Below the pieces are notes generated by a model, which saw nothing but the letters and a program-made list of their open reading frames with translations, was not told where the DNA came from and made no database searches. From positions 126,001 to 190,000 of the forward strand of contig RPFO01000127.1 of the NCBI GenBank assembly GCA_009746045.1: a stretch of DNA of 64,000 bases. Direction: 5' to 3'. A program made the position numbers and the translations under genes. The first letter of the stretch is position 1. The number at the start of each line of letters is the position of its first letter. This stretch comes from Mesostigma viride (Eukaryota > Streptophyta > Mesostigmatophyceae > Mesostigmatales > Mesostigmataceae). Below, in pieces: positions 40,378 to 50,302 of the stretch.

Positions 40378-40707
40378 ATGGCAGAAGACACGTCCGGGCA
40401 TCCAGCATTCTCCCAGAGGATGCTGGATGCTGGCTTAGTTGACTATAGGCACTTTAAAGCCCTCGTCATCGTCACAATGAAAGACGCCGAGGGCAACGCT
40501 CCCAAGGCAACCGACTGTAGAATTGTATCACCGGCGGGTTCCTTCTCGAGGTTGTTCCAGAGGAGAAATTGCGGGAATGCAGCTGGAACGACTATCAAAA
40601 ACTGTGAAAGAGCACGCTACCATCGATGCTTGGAAGCAGCTGCGACAGCTGGCCACCTGAATTGTGTTCAAGTTTTCAATAAAGTCTTTGCATGGTTGTG
40701 TGATTGA
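40378..40707 (+). CDS. Hypothetical ORF inside the TIR element, doubtful
   Basis: A 109-codon ATG frame reading MAEDTSGHPAFSQRMLDAGL at its start. No domain is recognised. It runs into the first copy of the 117-bp tandem repeat, which argues against a conserved protein end. It could be a remnant of a captured host exon. Confidence 0.15.
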   Translation: MAEDTSGHPAFSQRMLDAGLVDYRHFKALVIVTMKDAEGNAPKATDCRIVSPAGSFSRLFQRRNCGNAAGTTIKNCERARYHRCLEAAATAGHLNCVQVFNKVFAWLCD

Positions 40708-40905
40708 TGAGCCGTGATTTGCCATGAAGTAGTCTAACTTATTATGGCACATCAAGCGACCACATAGGGCCACCTGAATCGTATTCAAGTTTTCAATAAA
40801 GTCTTGGCATGGTTGTGTGATTGATGAGCCGTGATTTGCCGTGAACTAGTCTAACTTATTATGGCACATCAAGCGACCACATAGGGCCACCCTGAATTGT
40901 GCCAA
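40651..40905 (+). repeat. 117-bp tandem repeat, two copies plus part
   Basis: Units start GGCCACCTGAAT(T/C)G at 40651 and 40768; a third starts at 40885 and soon diverges. Unit spacing is exactly 117 bases. Confidence 0.9.
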
Positions 40906-41061
40906 GGTGTGTGGGTGTGTCAAAAGTGTTCGATTGTTGTGTTACTTGCCATATCAAGCAACGACATGGAATCATAGATCCATTAAGACATATGAAGTGA
41001 GATCGACAACTATTCTATTGTAGTTGTGAAACAACTAATTTAGCTAGACATTAGTTACTTC

Positions 41062-41206
41062 CATGGTCGTGGTCGTGTGCGTGTGCGTGTGCGTGGTCGT
41101 GTGCGTGTGCGTGTGCGTGTGCGTGTGCGTGTGCGTGTGCGTGTGCGTGTGCGTGTGCGTGTGCGTGTGCGTGTGCGTGTGCGTGTGCGTGTGCGTGTGC
41201 GTGTGA
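41062..41206 (+). repeat. GTGTGC hexanucleotide microsatellite
   Basis: About 145 bases of GTGTGC with a few GTGGTC variants. The open frames across it (Thr-His or Ala-His repeats) are not genes. Confidence 0.95.
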
Positions 41207-41940
41207 GCAGGATTGAGTGTGGGCAAGGGCAAGTGCAAGGGCAAAGTATCTAGAACCTTGATGTCTAATCACTGCAAGAAAATGTCCTCAAATTAGGACA
41301 TTTTAAAGATGGATACCATTTGTAATAACTCACACACGTCAACACATCCATGGGTACGGTATGGAACCATTAACTTTTATGATATGCTCAAGAGTTGAAA
41401 TGCTTTACTTCCATGAAATATGCTCATTATATAATTGTTTACGATTTATGAATGTAGGGGGGTCGTTACACGAGTGACCAAAAAGCACTCTGACAAGTCA
41501 TGTTCAATGTGCTAAGAAAGAAGGCATGGCCAGGTCATGGCTGGTCCTGAAAATGCACTGAGGGTGCCCACAACATGTCTACGTTACACCCTCGCTATCC
41601 TAGACCCTGCAGCCTGCCAGGGGGGGGGGCACAAAATGTAACTGGCAGCCAGGGACGATGGTGCAGGCCAAATAGCAGGTGTAAAGCTAGCTCAGTCCAA
41701 AGAGTGAAACAAGAAGCAAATATTTGCGTAGGCCAAGGTGAGGTCCAAGATTGTCATTAGAGGCTTGGCTGCCACCACGGTGCTAAACCATGATGCTGAA
41801 GCCCTCGCATTACATATGAAACATATTCTGAAAAGAGGCACGTATTGTAACACAATAACAATGTAAACATGACGAGCTCAAGTTTCCAAGCCAGTCTTCA
41901 TCACTTGGACAAGAGTTATAGCGTTAGAAACATATGGGCA

Positions 41941-42115
41941 TCTAGTCGCTCTACACGTAAGCCAGCCATAATTTCAATGCACAAGGATACACATTTCCAT
42001 CACCATTCATCTTCATCATCCTGAACGACTCGAACGCGCGGACAAGATAACGGCAGGCTCGAGCTACCATGGTCCGGATTCTCCCGATTTCTGGCCTGCG
42101 CTGGTTGTCTCCTTG
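41941..42115 (+). mobile_element. Truncated 3' end of YDKR-type retroposon
   Basis: 175 bp flanked by the 9-bp duplication ATATGGGCA (41932-41940; 42116-42124). It ends CTGGTTGTCTCCTTG without A-rich or repeat tail, like 42424-42543 and 54319-55211. Confidence 0.82.
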
Positions 42116-42423
42116 ATATGGGCAACATCCCAGCAAGCCTTGAAAAGCTTCAGGCAGTGATATGTGTTAAATCAAACTACCACATTGCAATTAAGTACAC
42201 AGCGACTGCTACTTGCTGCTGTTTTGACATCGCAAGACCGTTTACCTTTTCAGTGACGCAACGGGAAAAGAAAGCACTGTCCAGCAAACTTCCGTAATTC
42301 CGCTTTGTCGCCGTTTACCGAAACAGCGATAACATTTTTGTCGCGAGGGTTTTCTAGCTCCAACTCGGACCAGCCAGCAGCAACCTCTATTGGCACCCGT
42401 GATCATTACTATCATAATACGCC

Positions 42424-42543
42424 GTCTAGGTCATCTAGTCGCTCTACACGCAAGCCACGAACACGCGGACAAGATAACGGCAGGCTCGAGCTACCATGGT
42501 CCGGATTGATCCCGATTTCTGACCTGCGCTGGTTGTCTCCTTG
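42424..42543 (+). mobile_element. Truncated 3' end of YDKR-type retroposon
   Basis: 120 bp flanked by the 10-bp duplication ATAATACGCC (42414-42423; 42544-42553). It lacks about 60 internal bases relative to the other copies and ends CTGGTTGTCTCCTTG. Confidence 0.8.
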
Positions 42544-42950
42544 ATAATACGCCAACCCCTTCAGGGTGACATCCGTTGTCACGACTCGACGGCTTATGGT
42601 CGTCATAGGGAATGAACGCCGGTTCATATGAAACAGTGAACAAGCTGCTTGTCGTCTGTCGAGCTCTATGCGGAGCACGTAACCTTGTGCAACGATCGTT
42701 GCTCAATCCATACGATGCAAGTACCGACTGGATACATACGAAGCAACGACCGACAACAAGCAGCTGGAATTACGGCATGGCCTGGAGGCAACCGCTGGCC
42801 CTTCCCTTGCAGCTACGCCGCCATGCACCTGTTGTTAAATATTCTGGTCATTTCAAACCAAATTGCGCAAAATGCTGTGGGGGGGGGGGGGGGGGGGGGT
42901 CCAGGGGTGGCCCTTAGCGGGTGTGGCCCTTAGCCGGGTGGATTACCTTA

Positions 42951-43960
42951 GGGCGACAGCACGCAGCCCTGCCACACACCCTTCTGTAAAGGGCATGGGG
43001 GCGTGGTCCCGTAAGAAGTGCGCACCGAAGTGGTGGACCCTTCATACAGGTTGCGGATGACAGCAATCAGGGGGCGGGGGATCCGGAACAACTCGAGGAT
43101 GTCCCAAAGCGCAGGCCAGAAAACCGAATCGAAGGCTTTGATGAAGTCCACCAGCACAAGGTGCAAAGGGGACTCACCAGGCTGAAGGCGTTGCAGTTCC
43201 TCCACCAGGCGGCGAGTAGCGAAGAGCGCCTGTACTGTGTTGCGACCTGAACGGAAGCCGTGCTGAGTCTCGCTGAGGTGACCGTCCAGGGCCGTGCGCA
43301 GGCGGTTCAGGATGAGCCGCATAAGAAGCTTGAGGGGGGCACCGCTTTGAATGCACACCCCTCTGTAGTTGCCGGGGTCGGCAGGCGACCCCTTGTTCTT
43401 GTACAACATCGTGCGAAAACTGTGTTGCCAGGCCGCTGGAGGTGGTTGCGACGACAGCAGAAGGCGGTTGCAGATGTCCCGGAAGAGCAGCATAACACCT
43501 GTGTCCTCGAATTCGGCTGCAAGTTTTACAACTGCGGCCGGAATCTCGTCAGAGCCGGTGGCTGCGTCATAACGCAGGCGCTGGACCGCCTCCGTGACCT
43601 CGCGAGAGGTGAAAGGAGGCATGTCAGACGGGTCGCCAAGTGGGCCGACCAGCGGGGGGACTAGGTAGTCCGCCGCTGACCTAGGCGGGGCAGGGGGCCC
43701 AGCCAGCGGGGCCGGCCAGGGCGGCCGGGCGGGCGGCGGCGGCTGGGAGCAGGGGTGGGGGCGGCGCAGCTGTCCCCACGACCCCGGCCGTGGCCGTGGC
43801 CCAGGTACGAAGCCGCTTGGCTGGGGCGCCGGGGACGTCGTGGCGGTGGGGCCGGCCGAGGCCGTCCGGGTGCCCGAGGCGCTTGTACCAGAACCAGGCC
43901 CCCTTGCCGTCGTGCTTCTGCTGGCAGCTGCGCAGGTCCTTGACCATCTGCTGAGCATCT
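42951..43960 (-). pseudogene. LINE-A reverse transcriptase, N-terminal segment
   Basis: An open minus frame of about 330 residues. After a Pro/Ala-rich linker come FTSREVTEAVQRLRYDAATG and SDEIPAAVVKLAA (the RT-0 and fingers), FRTMLYKNKGSPADPGNYRG (the NYRG block), RLILNRLRTALDGHLSETQH with GFRSGRNTVQALF, LVLVDFIKAFDSVFWPALWD (first catalytic Asp, in D-F-I-K-A-F-D), and VWQGCVLSP, which ends at the TIR element. These are standard LINE RT landmarks. The frame is intact across this stretch. Confidence 0.88.
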
Positions 43961-43968
43961 GCCTTCTC

Positions 43969-44621
43969 TAGGGCTGGCACATCCGGGTATTTTCTCGACC
44001 CGGACACGAACACGAACACCTGGGGAGAGTACCCGAACCTGAACCCGAACATGTTCGGTACATTCCCAGGTGACCCGAACACGAACACGAACATGTACTG
44101 TTTAGGATTAAGTGACCCGAACCCGAACCCGAACATACCCGAACATTTTACCGAACACGAACAATTCACTAAATAAATTAAAATAAGTGAGAAACTATAC
44201 ATAGTTTGTTGTCACTTTTCATAATACACAATAAATTAATAATGATTACGTAATCATTACCTAAACTAGTCCGGTCGTGCTTAGACAATTCTACTACCGT
44301 ACAACAGCTTTGCTCTTGCCAGCGTGTCGGCGGACTAATCTAGGCCGCTTTTTCATCAGAGAAGCGTTGCCTAGTCGGATCACTGGATGGTACTACAGGG
44401 ATTCCGCCAGAAAATGTTCGGTACCGGGTCAGAGGCGAACATGTTCGCCCGGTTCCCAGGGTGACCCGAATACGGACACGAACATGTTCTGAAGTTTCCA
44501 GGTGACCCGAACCCGAACAGCACATGTTCGGCCGAACATTTTTACCGACCCGAACACCGCACATGTTCGGTATTCGCCCGAACATGTCCGTGTTCGGTAT
44601 GCGGCGGATGTGCCAGCCCTA
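43969..44621. mobile_element. 653-bp hAT-like MITE in LINE-A
   Basis: Ends are TAGGGCTGGCACATCCG and CGGATGTGCCAGCCCTA (perfect 17-bp inverted repeats) with the perfect 8-bp duplication GCCTTCTC at 43961-43968 and 44622-44629. Both sub-ends are packed with GAACACGAACATGTTCGG-type words, likely transposase-binding repeats. TAGGGCTGGCA ends are typical of plant hAT MITEs. The LINE ORF is continuous when it is removed. Confidence 0.93.
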
Positions 44622-44629
44622 GCCTTCTC

Positions 44630-45348
44630 AGCCTGCTCGTAGGCGGCCCTCAGAGATGCTTGCAGCCCAGGTTTGGCGATCGGATCTCTGTTGCGGCGGA
44701 GCATCTGCCTGGCGGCGACCACTGTCGGTGCGTGACGGTGGACAGCAAGCTGCCGACGCGGAGGCAAGGTGGGGAGGGTGCGGGCAGCCAGGCGATACTT
44801 GGCGGCGACACCACGGAGGATCACTGAGATATCCCCCGGCGGCGGAATGGCGTGTAACTGCTGTCGGCTGCCCCCGGCGTCGAATACGGCCAGGAAATCA
44901 TCCCTGTGCGACATAGCGGCCTGCTCTGCTGCTGACATCTTGTCGGCATCCTTCAGCACAATCCGGAGCACTTTCAGATCTGGCTGAGGTGCCAGCTGTC
45001 GCGACGGTTTCACCCCAGGAAACCGCAATCTGATGCGAGCGAGCACGAGACGATGATCAGATTCCACTGTGCTGACAGAATCTTGCAGGACGCGAGCATC
45101 GACAACTGAGGGGCGCTGAGCCCGACGTACGCAGACATAATCAAGGCACACCACCCGATCCGACGGCCCAAAAAAGGTGGCCAGCTGCTCAGCGCGGGGC
45201 GTGCGAAAGAAGCATTGCATGCAACCAGCGCAGATTCTGCCAGCAGATTCGCAAATAAAGGCGTGTTACCGTTGGCTGTCGTGTTGGGTGGGGAATACTG
45301 AGCGCCCCCAGTGCCAACTGGCAGCGTGGCGTTGGCGTCGAGCAGCAT
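44630..45348 (-). pseudogene. LINE-A endonuclease remnant and linker
   Basis: Minus frames read MLLDANATLPVGTG (the G-D-F/A-N-A strand of the apurinic-type endonuclease), and after a frameshift near 45200 LATFFGPSDRVVCLDYVCVR and STVESDHRLVLARIRL, where SDH carries the catalytic His. A linker of about 150 residues follows to the RT (LRAAYEQAEKA, joined across the MITE to DAQQMVKDL). The 5' end of the LINE is lost inside the endonuclease. Confidence 0.82.
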
Positions 45349-45649
45349 CTCCGTGGCATGCCTTTGCGCATGACACGCAAGTACTTACTTACTTACTTAT
45401 GGGGGGGAAGATCATCATGGCTATACAAGAGCTACCTAGGGCATGGCTTCTCAACAGAGAGCGTCTCTCTGCATAGGCATAGCATGGCTAAATTCTTAAT
45501 GCAACATCCATGGGAGGTCCCATTATAGGCATGGCTTGGCTAAATTCTGAAGGCATCATCCATGGGGGCCATTATGGGCGCACATGCGCGTGGGCCACAT
45601 GCTAGGCTAAGCCTGCTGACTAATCTACACTACCAGGGTATATATTCCC

Positions 45650-46933
45650 TAGTCTGAGGTGGCAGGAGGTGCCTGCCAGGGCTCAGTTGTGGTCAACGTG
45701 GATGACCGCCCCCTCTCAGTATATACCGGCTTCCCCCTGCGCTCTGCCGGAGCTGAAGGTAGGTCGGCCATAGCTCGCGTCGCCGCTGTTGCTGGGCCCG
45801 GGTCACTGAAGTCGTCGTCCAGCGTGAAGCGAGTCCCCGAGAGCTTGATCTCGCGGCCTTTAATTAAGGAACGACAGCTTGTCCGTCATGTACTTAAAGG
45901 TGAGGAGCACGGGTGCCGGGCCAGCCTTTCCCAGCGCGCGGGGCCGGGAGGCGGACAGCCGACATCCGCAGCTGCTCACCAGTGAGTTGCATGGGGACAA
46001 GAATGTCGCGCTCAAATGCCGTGAGAAGAGTCGTCGAGGTTGATCACCTACCGGCTGGTCGAAGTGCTTGAGGATGACATTGTGTCTGCGCTAGGTGATG
46101 TCGGCCTCCTCGCGAAGGTCGATGGCTTGTACATTGCTTGAGCTGTGCCGCGATGGTGGAGGTGGTGGAGGTGGTATGATGCTTAAGCAAGTCCGCCCAG
46201 ATGGAGGGAGCATCGCTGGCCGGGCCAGCAGATGCTGGCTGGGCAGCGATGTCCTTCACCGCCTAGCGGTGAGGCCTGCCGGGTGTCATGCAATTGCTCT
46301 CAAGGGCGGTGGCGGTGGCTTGGAGGCGCTGGTCGAGGTGGAGGAGCTGGGCCGTGATGTCGGCAGTGGAGGCGGAAATGGCAGTGGAGGTGCATGGAGG
46401 CAACGGTGGTGGAAAGGTGAGGAAGCTCAGCCGGCAGCCAGCGTGCCGCCCAGTGCTGCCACATCGGTAGCAAGGGGGGTCACGTGTTGCTGGAAGGCTT
46501 CCGTAAGGATGGAGCGGAGTGTGGGGGCGGAGATGGATAGAGCCCAGATCTTGCCATCAGAGCGCATGAGAAGGGAGTTGAGAATGCATGGTGTGCTGGA
46601 GTTGGGGGCGGGCCGGTGCACCCGAGCAGGGCGTCGGGGTTAAACCAGTTGCCGTCGGGGGTGATGAGGCGATTGATGTCGTGGAGATGGAGGCACAGGT
46701 CGTTAAGCGAGGCGTAGTCCCCGTACGTAGAAGAGGCAATGCAGGGAAGTTGCCAGGGACATGTTGGTCCAGTCGTGATCGTCGACCTTGAAAGTTTGGG
46801 GCCGATCGAAAGCGCCGTTCTGTGGGGCGTGAAAACCCTCCTGTTTTGTTGGCTGGGCGGCTGGGTTTAGGATCAGGCGATGCCTATGGCGATCGGGCAT
46901 TAAGCCCGGGATGGTTCGGGGCGACCACTAGTG
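45650..46933 (-). pseudogene. ORF1-like region of LINE unit 1
   Basis: Broken frames match the better copy at 59361-60838: a C-terminal part near 45655-45930, then KDIAAQPASAGPASDAPSIW and ADLLKHHTTSTTSTIAAQLK near 46250-46160, and FKVDDHDWTNMSLATSLHCL near 46790-46730 in the N-terminal part. The order resembles an L1-type ORF1 protein with coiled coil and nucleic-acid-binding C-terminal half. It is too decayed to be coding. Confidence 0.6.
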
Positions 46934-49238
46934 TCCATTTACCCAGAGGCCTCAATTGAGGCCTTTTGGCTCAATTGAGGCCTTTTTCACCAAGGTCACA
47001 TGGGGACGGTAATTTTGGCGGGAAGGACCGGTCCTATGGGTCGTCCGGCCCCAGTGGCGCGAATCTGGTATATGTGCTGAGCGTCCTGACCCGTTGGGGT
47101 CGACAGGGGTCGACGGTTACTGAAAGATATGTGAGGTGGAAAAGTACCTATTTTGGCCACTTTCGTGCAACCGGCCGACGAATTTTCACGAATGCACGAC
47201 CATGGCGGCCTCGAGTAAAATAGACCGTATGGCCACGTTCGTGCATCATTTCGACCAGTAAGGAGCGCGTTGGGTAGATACATTATCTGTGAAGCTAGCC
47301 CGATCGCTAAATGTGTCAAAAGTCGATTTATAAATTCGTGGGGTCGTTATTTGTGTGCTGAATGCCAGGTTAGTGAAATTCAGCTGGGGCGTAATTGGCG
47401 TTGATAGTGCGCCTGCCAGCAGGCCGGTGCTTCGATATGCTGGGAAGAGACTAGCCGAACGGCGGGGGGGGATGTTGGGGCAGCCGTGACTAAAGGGGCA
47501 CTGGCTATTTTCGAGCCTTTTGGCGTGGATCCGTAGGTAGAGGAAGGGGTGTTTTTAGCTAGGAAAAACTGGGACGCGGACAATAAACGCGCGCGCGCCC
47601 CCAGCTATGGGAGCGCCATTATGCGAACAGCGCTGGTGAGGCCGCTGCAGCCGCTTTCATACGTCAATGGACGACGCATGGAGCGTCTGTCCGGCCAGAT
47701 TTGCGGGCTGCATCGCTTCCGGACAACTTGAAAACGCCGAGCTTGAACAGCTTTTCGAATGCAGCCACGTTCAGCGCCAGCGCATATGCGTGCCTAGTGA
47801 TCCCGGGTGTGAGGGGTGTGAAAGGTAAGTGCGTCCTGGTGGTAGTAAGGTAATGGCATCGATTTGCTTGTGATATCGTCAGTTTTTAGCTGCCTATCGG
47901 CGCCTAGTGCCGATGTGACGTAAGGCAGGTTACAGTACTTCGTGCAGTGCTCTGCGGCTCGCCCCCGCCTTATAGACGTGTTTGCTTTCCATAAGAAGCA
48001 TGGCAGTTCCTGCCATGCTGGCCATGTCTCAGGCAACCCTTGCAAAGCCCGAAATCAAGCTAAGAGGTCTAGTAGGCTGTGCAAATGTTGTCCAGTTATG
48101 CTTGTATATCTTGCCATGTGCTGTTCATCTGCTGCCGCGGCAGCAAACCCCTGTCATAATATACCGTAACAACCTAGATATTGGGGCTATGTGAGTGAAG
48201 CTACGCGCTTGGAAGGTCACACCTATCATTATAATGCATGATCCTTGTGCGTGTTTGTAATAGAGGCTTTGGATTCCTCATGGTTACGTGCAATACCCAT
48301 GGCAGGCTATTGCTGCCTGCAGTGCTGCGCGACAGCCCCGGCCGTGCAAGTGTGTGTGAGGGGTCCCTTGGGGAGCATGCCATGTCATGCCATGCTTACC
48401 ATGTCGTGGGGGAACCTCGTAAGGTCCAAAAGACACGTTACATGCAGATGGCCATACCGCCACGAAAATGGCTGACGGCGGTATGGCTGACGGCGGAGTT
48501 TAGATCTTTTGCGTCTGAGCCCCAAATTCGGTCAGACCACTTGCATTCGATGCGCTTTTTTGAGACGCACCCGCCAGTATAATCGGTTACGGCTGAAACG
48601 CAGTATTGCCAAAGTTATCACGTAGCCACGTGCCGCCAACGCACGGTACACAACCAGCCATAGCCTTAGCCTAGTCCTAGTACAGCCATGCTACGCCCTG
48701 GCTATGTTCAGATTACTTGCCCACGCTCCTTGCTATGATATGCTCACATGGGTCTTATTGCACCCACAGTTTGCCGGATCGTTAGCCTGTCCTTTTAGCT
48801 AGCCGCGCCCGATTGCAGCTGTGGCATGCCTTTGGCATGAAGGAGACTGGGGGTCTCTGCCCTTTCTCCTGTTGTGCACACACAGGGATTAAAAGCACTT
48901 CGGTGCTCCGTGACTCCCCAACGGGAGCACGAGTTTAGTTAATTAATTTAAAATTAATTAATGCAGATGGAACTGAGTACTGGCGCCTTTTGGATGCTTG
49001 TATCTATGGTCATGTTGTGTTGATGGTGCCGTCGCAGCGACAACCTGTTTTATTAAATCATAATTAAATATGTATTAGGGCTATATGACTGATGTAAAGT
49101 GCTGGGAACCCCAAAACAATCATAATAATGCATGGCCTTCACTCATATTTGGAATAAAGTTTGTTGGCTCATTGTAATTACATGCAACACCCAATTTATA
49201 AAAAGGCCTCAATTGAGGCCTTTTTCTAGGTAGATAGA
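46934..49238. mobile_element. 2.3-kb DNA transposon with 8-bp duplication CACTAGTG
   Basis: Flanked by CACTAGTG at 46926-46933 and 49239-49246. Ends are imperfect inverted repeats, TCCATTTACCCAGA against TCTATCTACCTAGA, each followed by the palindrome GGCCTCAATTGAGGCC (doubled on the left). An uninterrupted relative of the target is near 53220-53260. No transposase is recognised. A SINE-like copy (about 48641-48960) lies inside. Confidence 0.8.
48641..48960 (+). mobile_element. SINE-like retroposon, second copy
   Basis: Closely similar to 24124-24522 over its whole length, including TCTTATTGCACCCACAG, GGAGACTGGGGGTCTCTG, CTCCCCAACGGGAG and an AATTAATT tail. Exact 5' boundary not fixed. Confidence 0.75.
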
Positions 49239-49246
49239 CACTAGTG

Positions 49247-49535
49247 CGCGACTAGTATCACCGCTGCCTGCTGGACCTGAGGGCGAAGCTGCAGCCAGAG
49301 CTGCAGACGTATTTTCATGGCCTAGCGCAGCCGCCAGGCTGCGTTGCGTCGAGGAGCGTTTGCTCGTCATATATTGCGTAATAGCTTCGGAAAATTATAT
49401 CAAACAGCGTGTGCGGCTTAGAAAGATGAAGCGATAGCGATATTCACAGCCGAATTCGGTGCCCAAACGTGAAAGTTATGAGCTCCGCCGTCAGCCATGG
49501 CTGCATTTACTGCGTGGCTCGTGGCCGTGTATACA
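49247..49535 (-). repeat. 5' part of ORF1-only LINE unit 1
   Basis: Matches 53240-53520 of unit 2 (GCCTGAGGGCGAAG...GCTGCAGACGTATTTTCA, CTCCGCCGTCAGCCATGGCT). No ORF. Confidence 0.65.
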
Positions 49536-50302
49536 TGTACGCCTCCTACAGGCAGAAGGGGCATCTTTTAATACACTCTGGGCTACTTCCTGCGAGGGTA
49601 GGGTGTAAACTACACCTGCTCTGCCCGCGCACAAAGTGCACCTTCACCCCGTTATGACTTAACCACAGCACCTACCGAAAGGCGCTGGCATAGGGGGGAA
49701 GATCAGCATGGCTATATACAAACAAAGGCTAGCTATAGGGCATAGCTTCTCAGCAGAGAGTTACTCCCTGCATGGGCACATCATAATAACTAACTATAAA
49801 GCTAGGCATCATCTGGTGTGTGGCACATCATAGGCACACATGTACATACATGACCAAATAATGCTAATGCATCAGCTGGTATACTGTGCCTGCAGTAGGC
49901 GTACGACATGTACAACAAGGCCTTGGTGGCTAGGCCTGACTATTCTACACTACTACTGCTGTCTGTATTCCCCTAATTAAGCTGGGGCGTCTGGAGTCGC
50001 TGGGGCCGCGGGGGTCGCGTGCCAGGGCTTGTGGCGGACGTAGATTCTGATTTTGACGCAGATGGCCGCCCGGCCCTTCCAGTACACCGACTTCCCTGCT
50101 GTGGTCTGCCGGAGCTGGAGGTAGGTCGGCCATAGCTCCCGTCGCCGTTGTTGCTGCGCCAGGGTCAAGTCGTCGTCCAGGGTGAAGTGAGTCTTCTCGA
50201 GCCGCTTGCCGCGTCTGAGAAAGGAAATTTTGTCCGCCGGGCAGGTGAGAAGAAGCGGGGGCGCCCCTGCCTTACCCCGCGCGCGGGGAAGGCGGTGGGC
50301 GA

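Larger units (their letters stand above)
39979..42950. mobile_element. 2.97-kb TIR element inserted in LINE-A RT
   Basis: Ends are TAAGGTAATCCACCCGGCT (left) and its inverse AGCCGGGTGGATTACCTTA (right), continued by a related AGGGCCAC block. RT coding runs up to both edges (LSP on the right, LF on the left), so the element sits inside the codons for LSP-LF. No target duplication longer than one base is visible. The interior has no recognisable transposase. It includes two LINE 3'-end insertions (41941-42115; 42424-42543), a 117-bp tandem repeat, a GTGTGC microsatellite and a run of more than 20 G near 42879. The superfamily is unknown. Confidence 0.75.
28110..45348 (-). mobile_element. LINE-A, 5'-truncated non-LTR retrotransposon holding three further insertions
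   Basis: Bounded by the 11-bp duplication CTCCGTGGCAT at 28099-28109 and 45349-45359. Four coding segments on the minus strand belong together: endonuclease remnant (45348-44630), RT N-terminal part (43960-42951), RT palm with YADD (39978-39816) and RT thumb/C-terminal part (29108-28301), followed by a 3' UTR and a TTAATTAA tail at 28110-28126. Between them sit a hAT-like MITE, a 2.97-kb TIR element and a 10.7-kb LTR retrotransposon. Without them the LINE is about 2.9 kb. It is 5'-truncated inside the endonuclease, as is common for target-primed reverse transcription. Confidence 0.88.
27959..45400 (+). mobile_element. 5'-truncated LINE-C 3' end, split by LINE-A
   Basis: Flanked by the perfect 9-bp duplication GGGGGGGAA at 27950-27958 and 45401-45409. 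Its own sequence is only 27959-28109 plus 45360-45400, about 190 bp, ending in ACTTACTTACTTACTTAT. The copy at 23270-23460 (minus) shows the same sequence uninterrupted, so it is a paralogous empty site for the LINE-A insertion. Confidence 0.8.
27770..49535 (-). mobile_element. ORF1-only LINE unit 1, interrupted by nested elements
   Basis: The 3' end (27770-27958) carries CTCCGTTGGGAG and the conserved 3' UTR of this family. The sequence then resumes at 45401 (GGGGGGGAAGATCATC) after the LINE-C insertion, passes through ORF1 remains (about 45650-46933), is interrupted again at 46934-49238, and ends around 49535 with a 5' region shared with unit 2 (near 53500). No EN or RT sequence belonging to this unit itself is seen, only an ORF1-like coding region, so it resembles a half-LINE (HAL1-like) non-autonomous element. 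Confidence 0.6.

Noticed and set aside
41044-41272. Open frames of Thr-His and Ala-His repeats
   Set aside because: They are translations of a GTGTGC microsatellite, without start context or conserved flanks.
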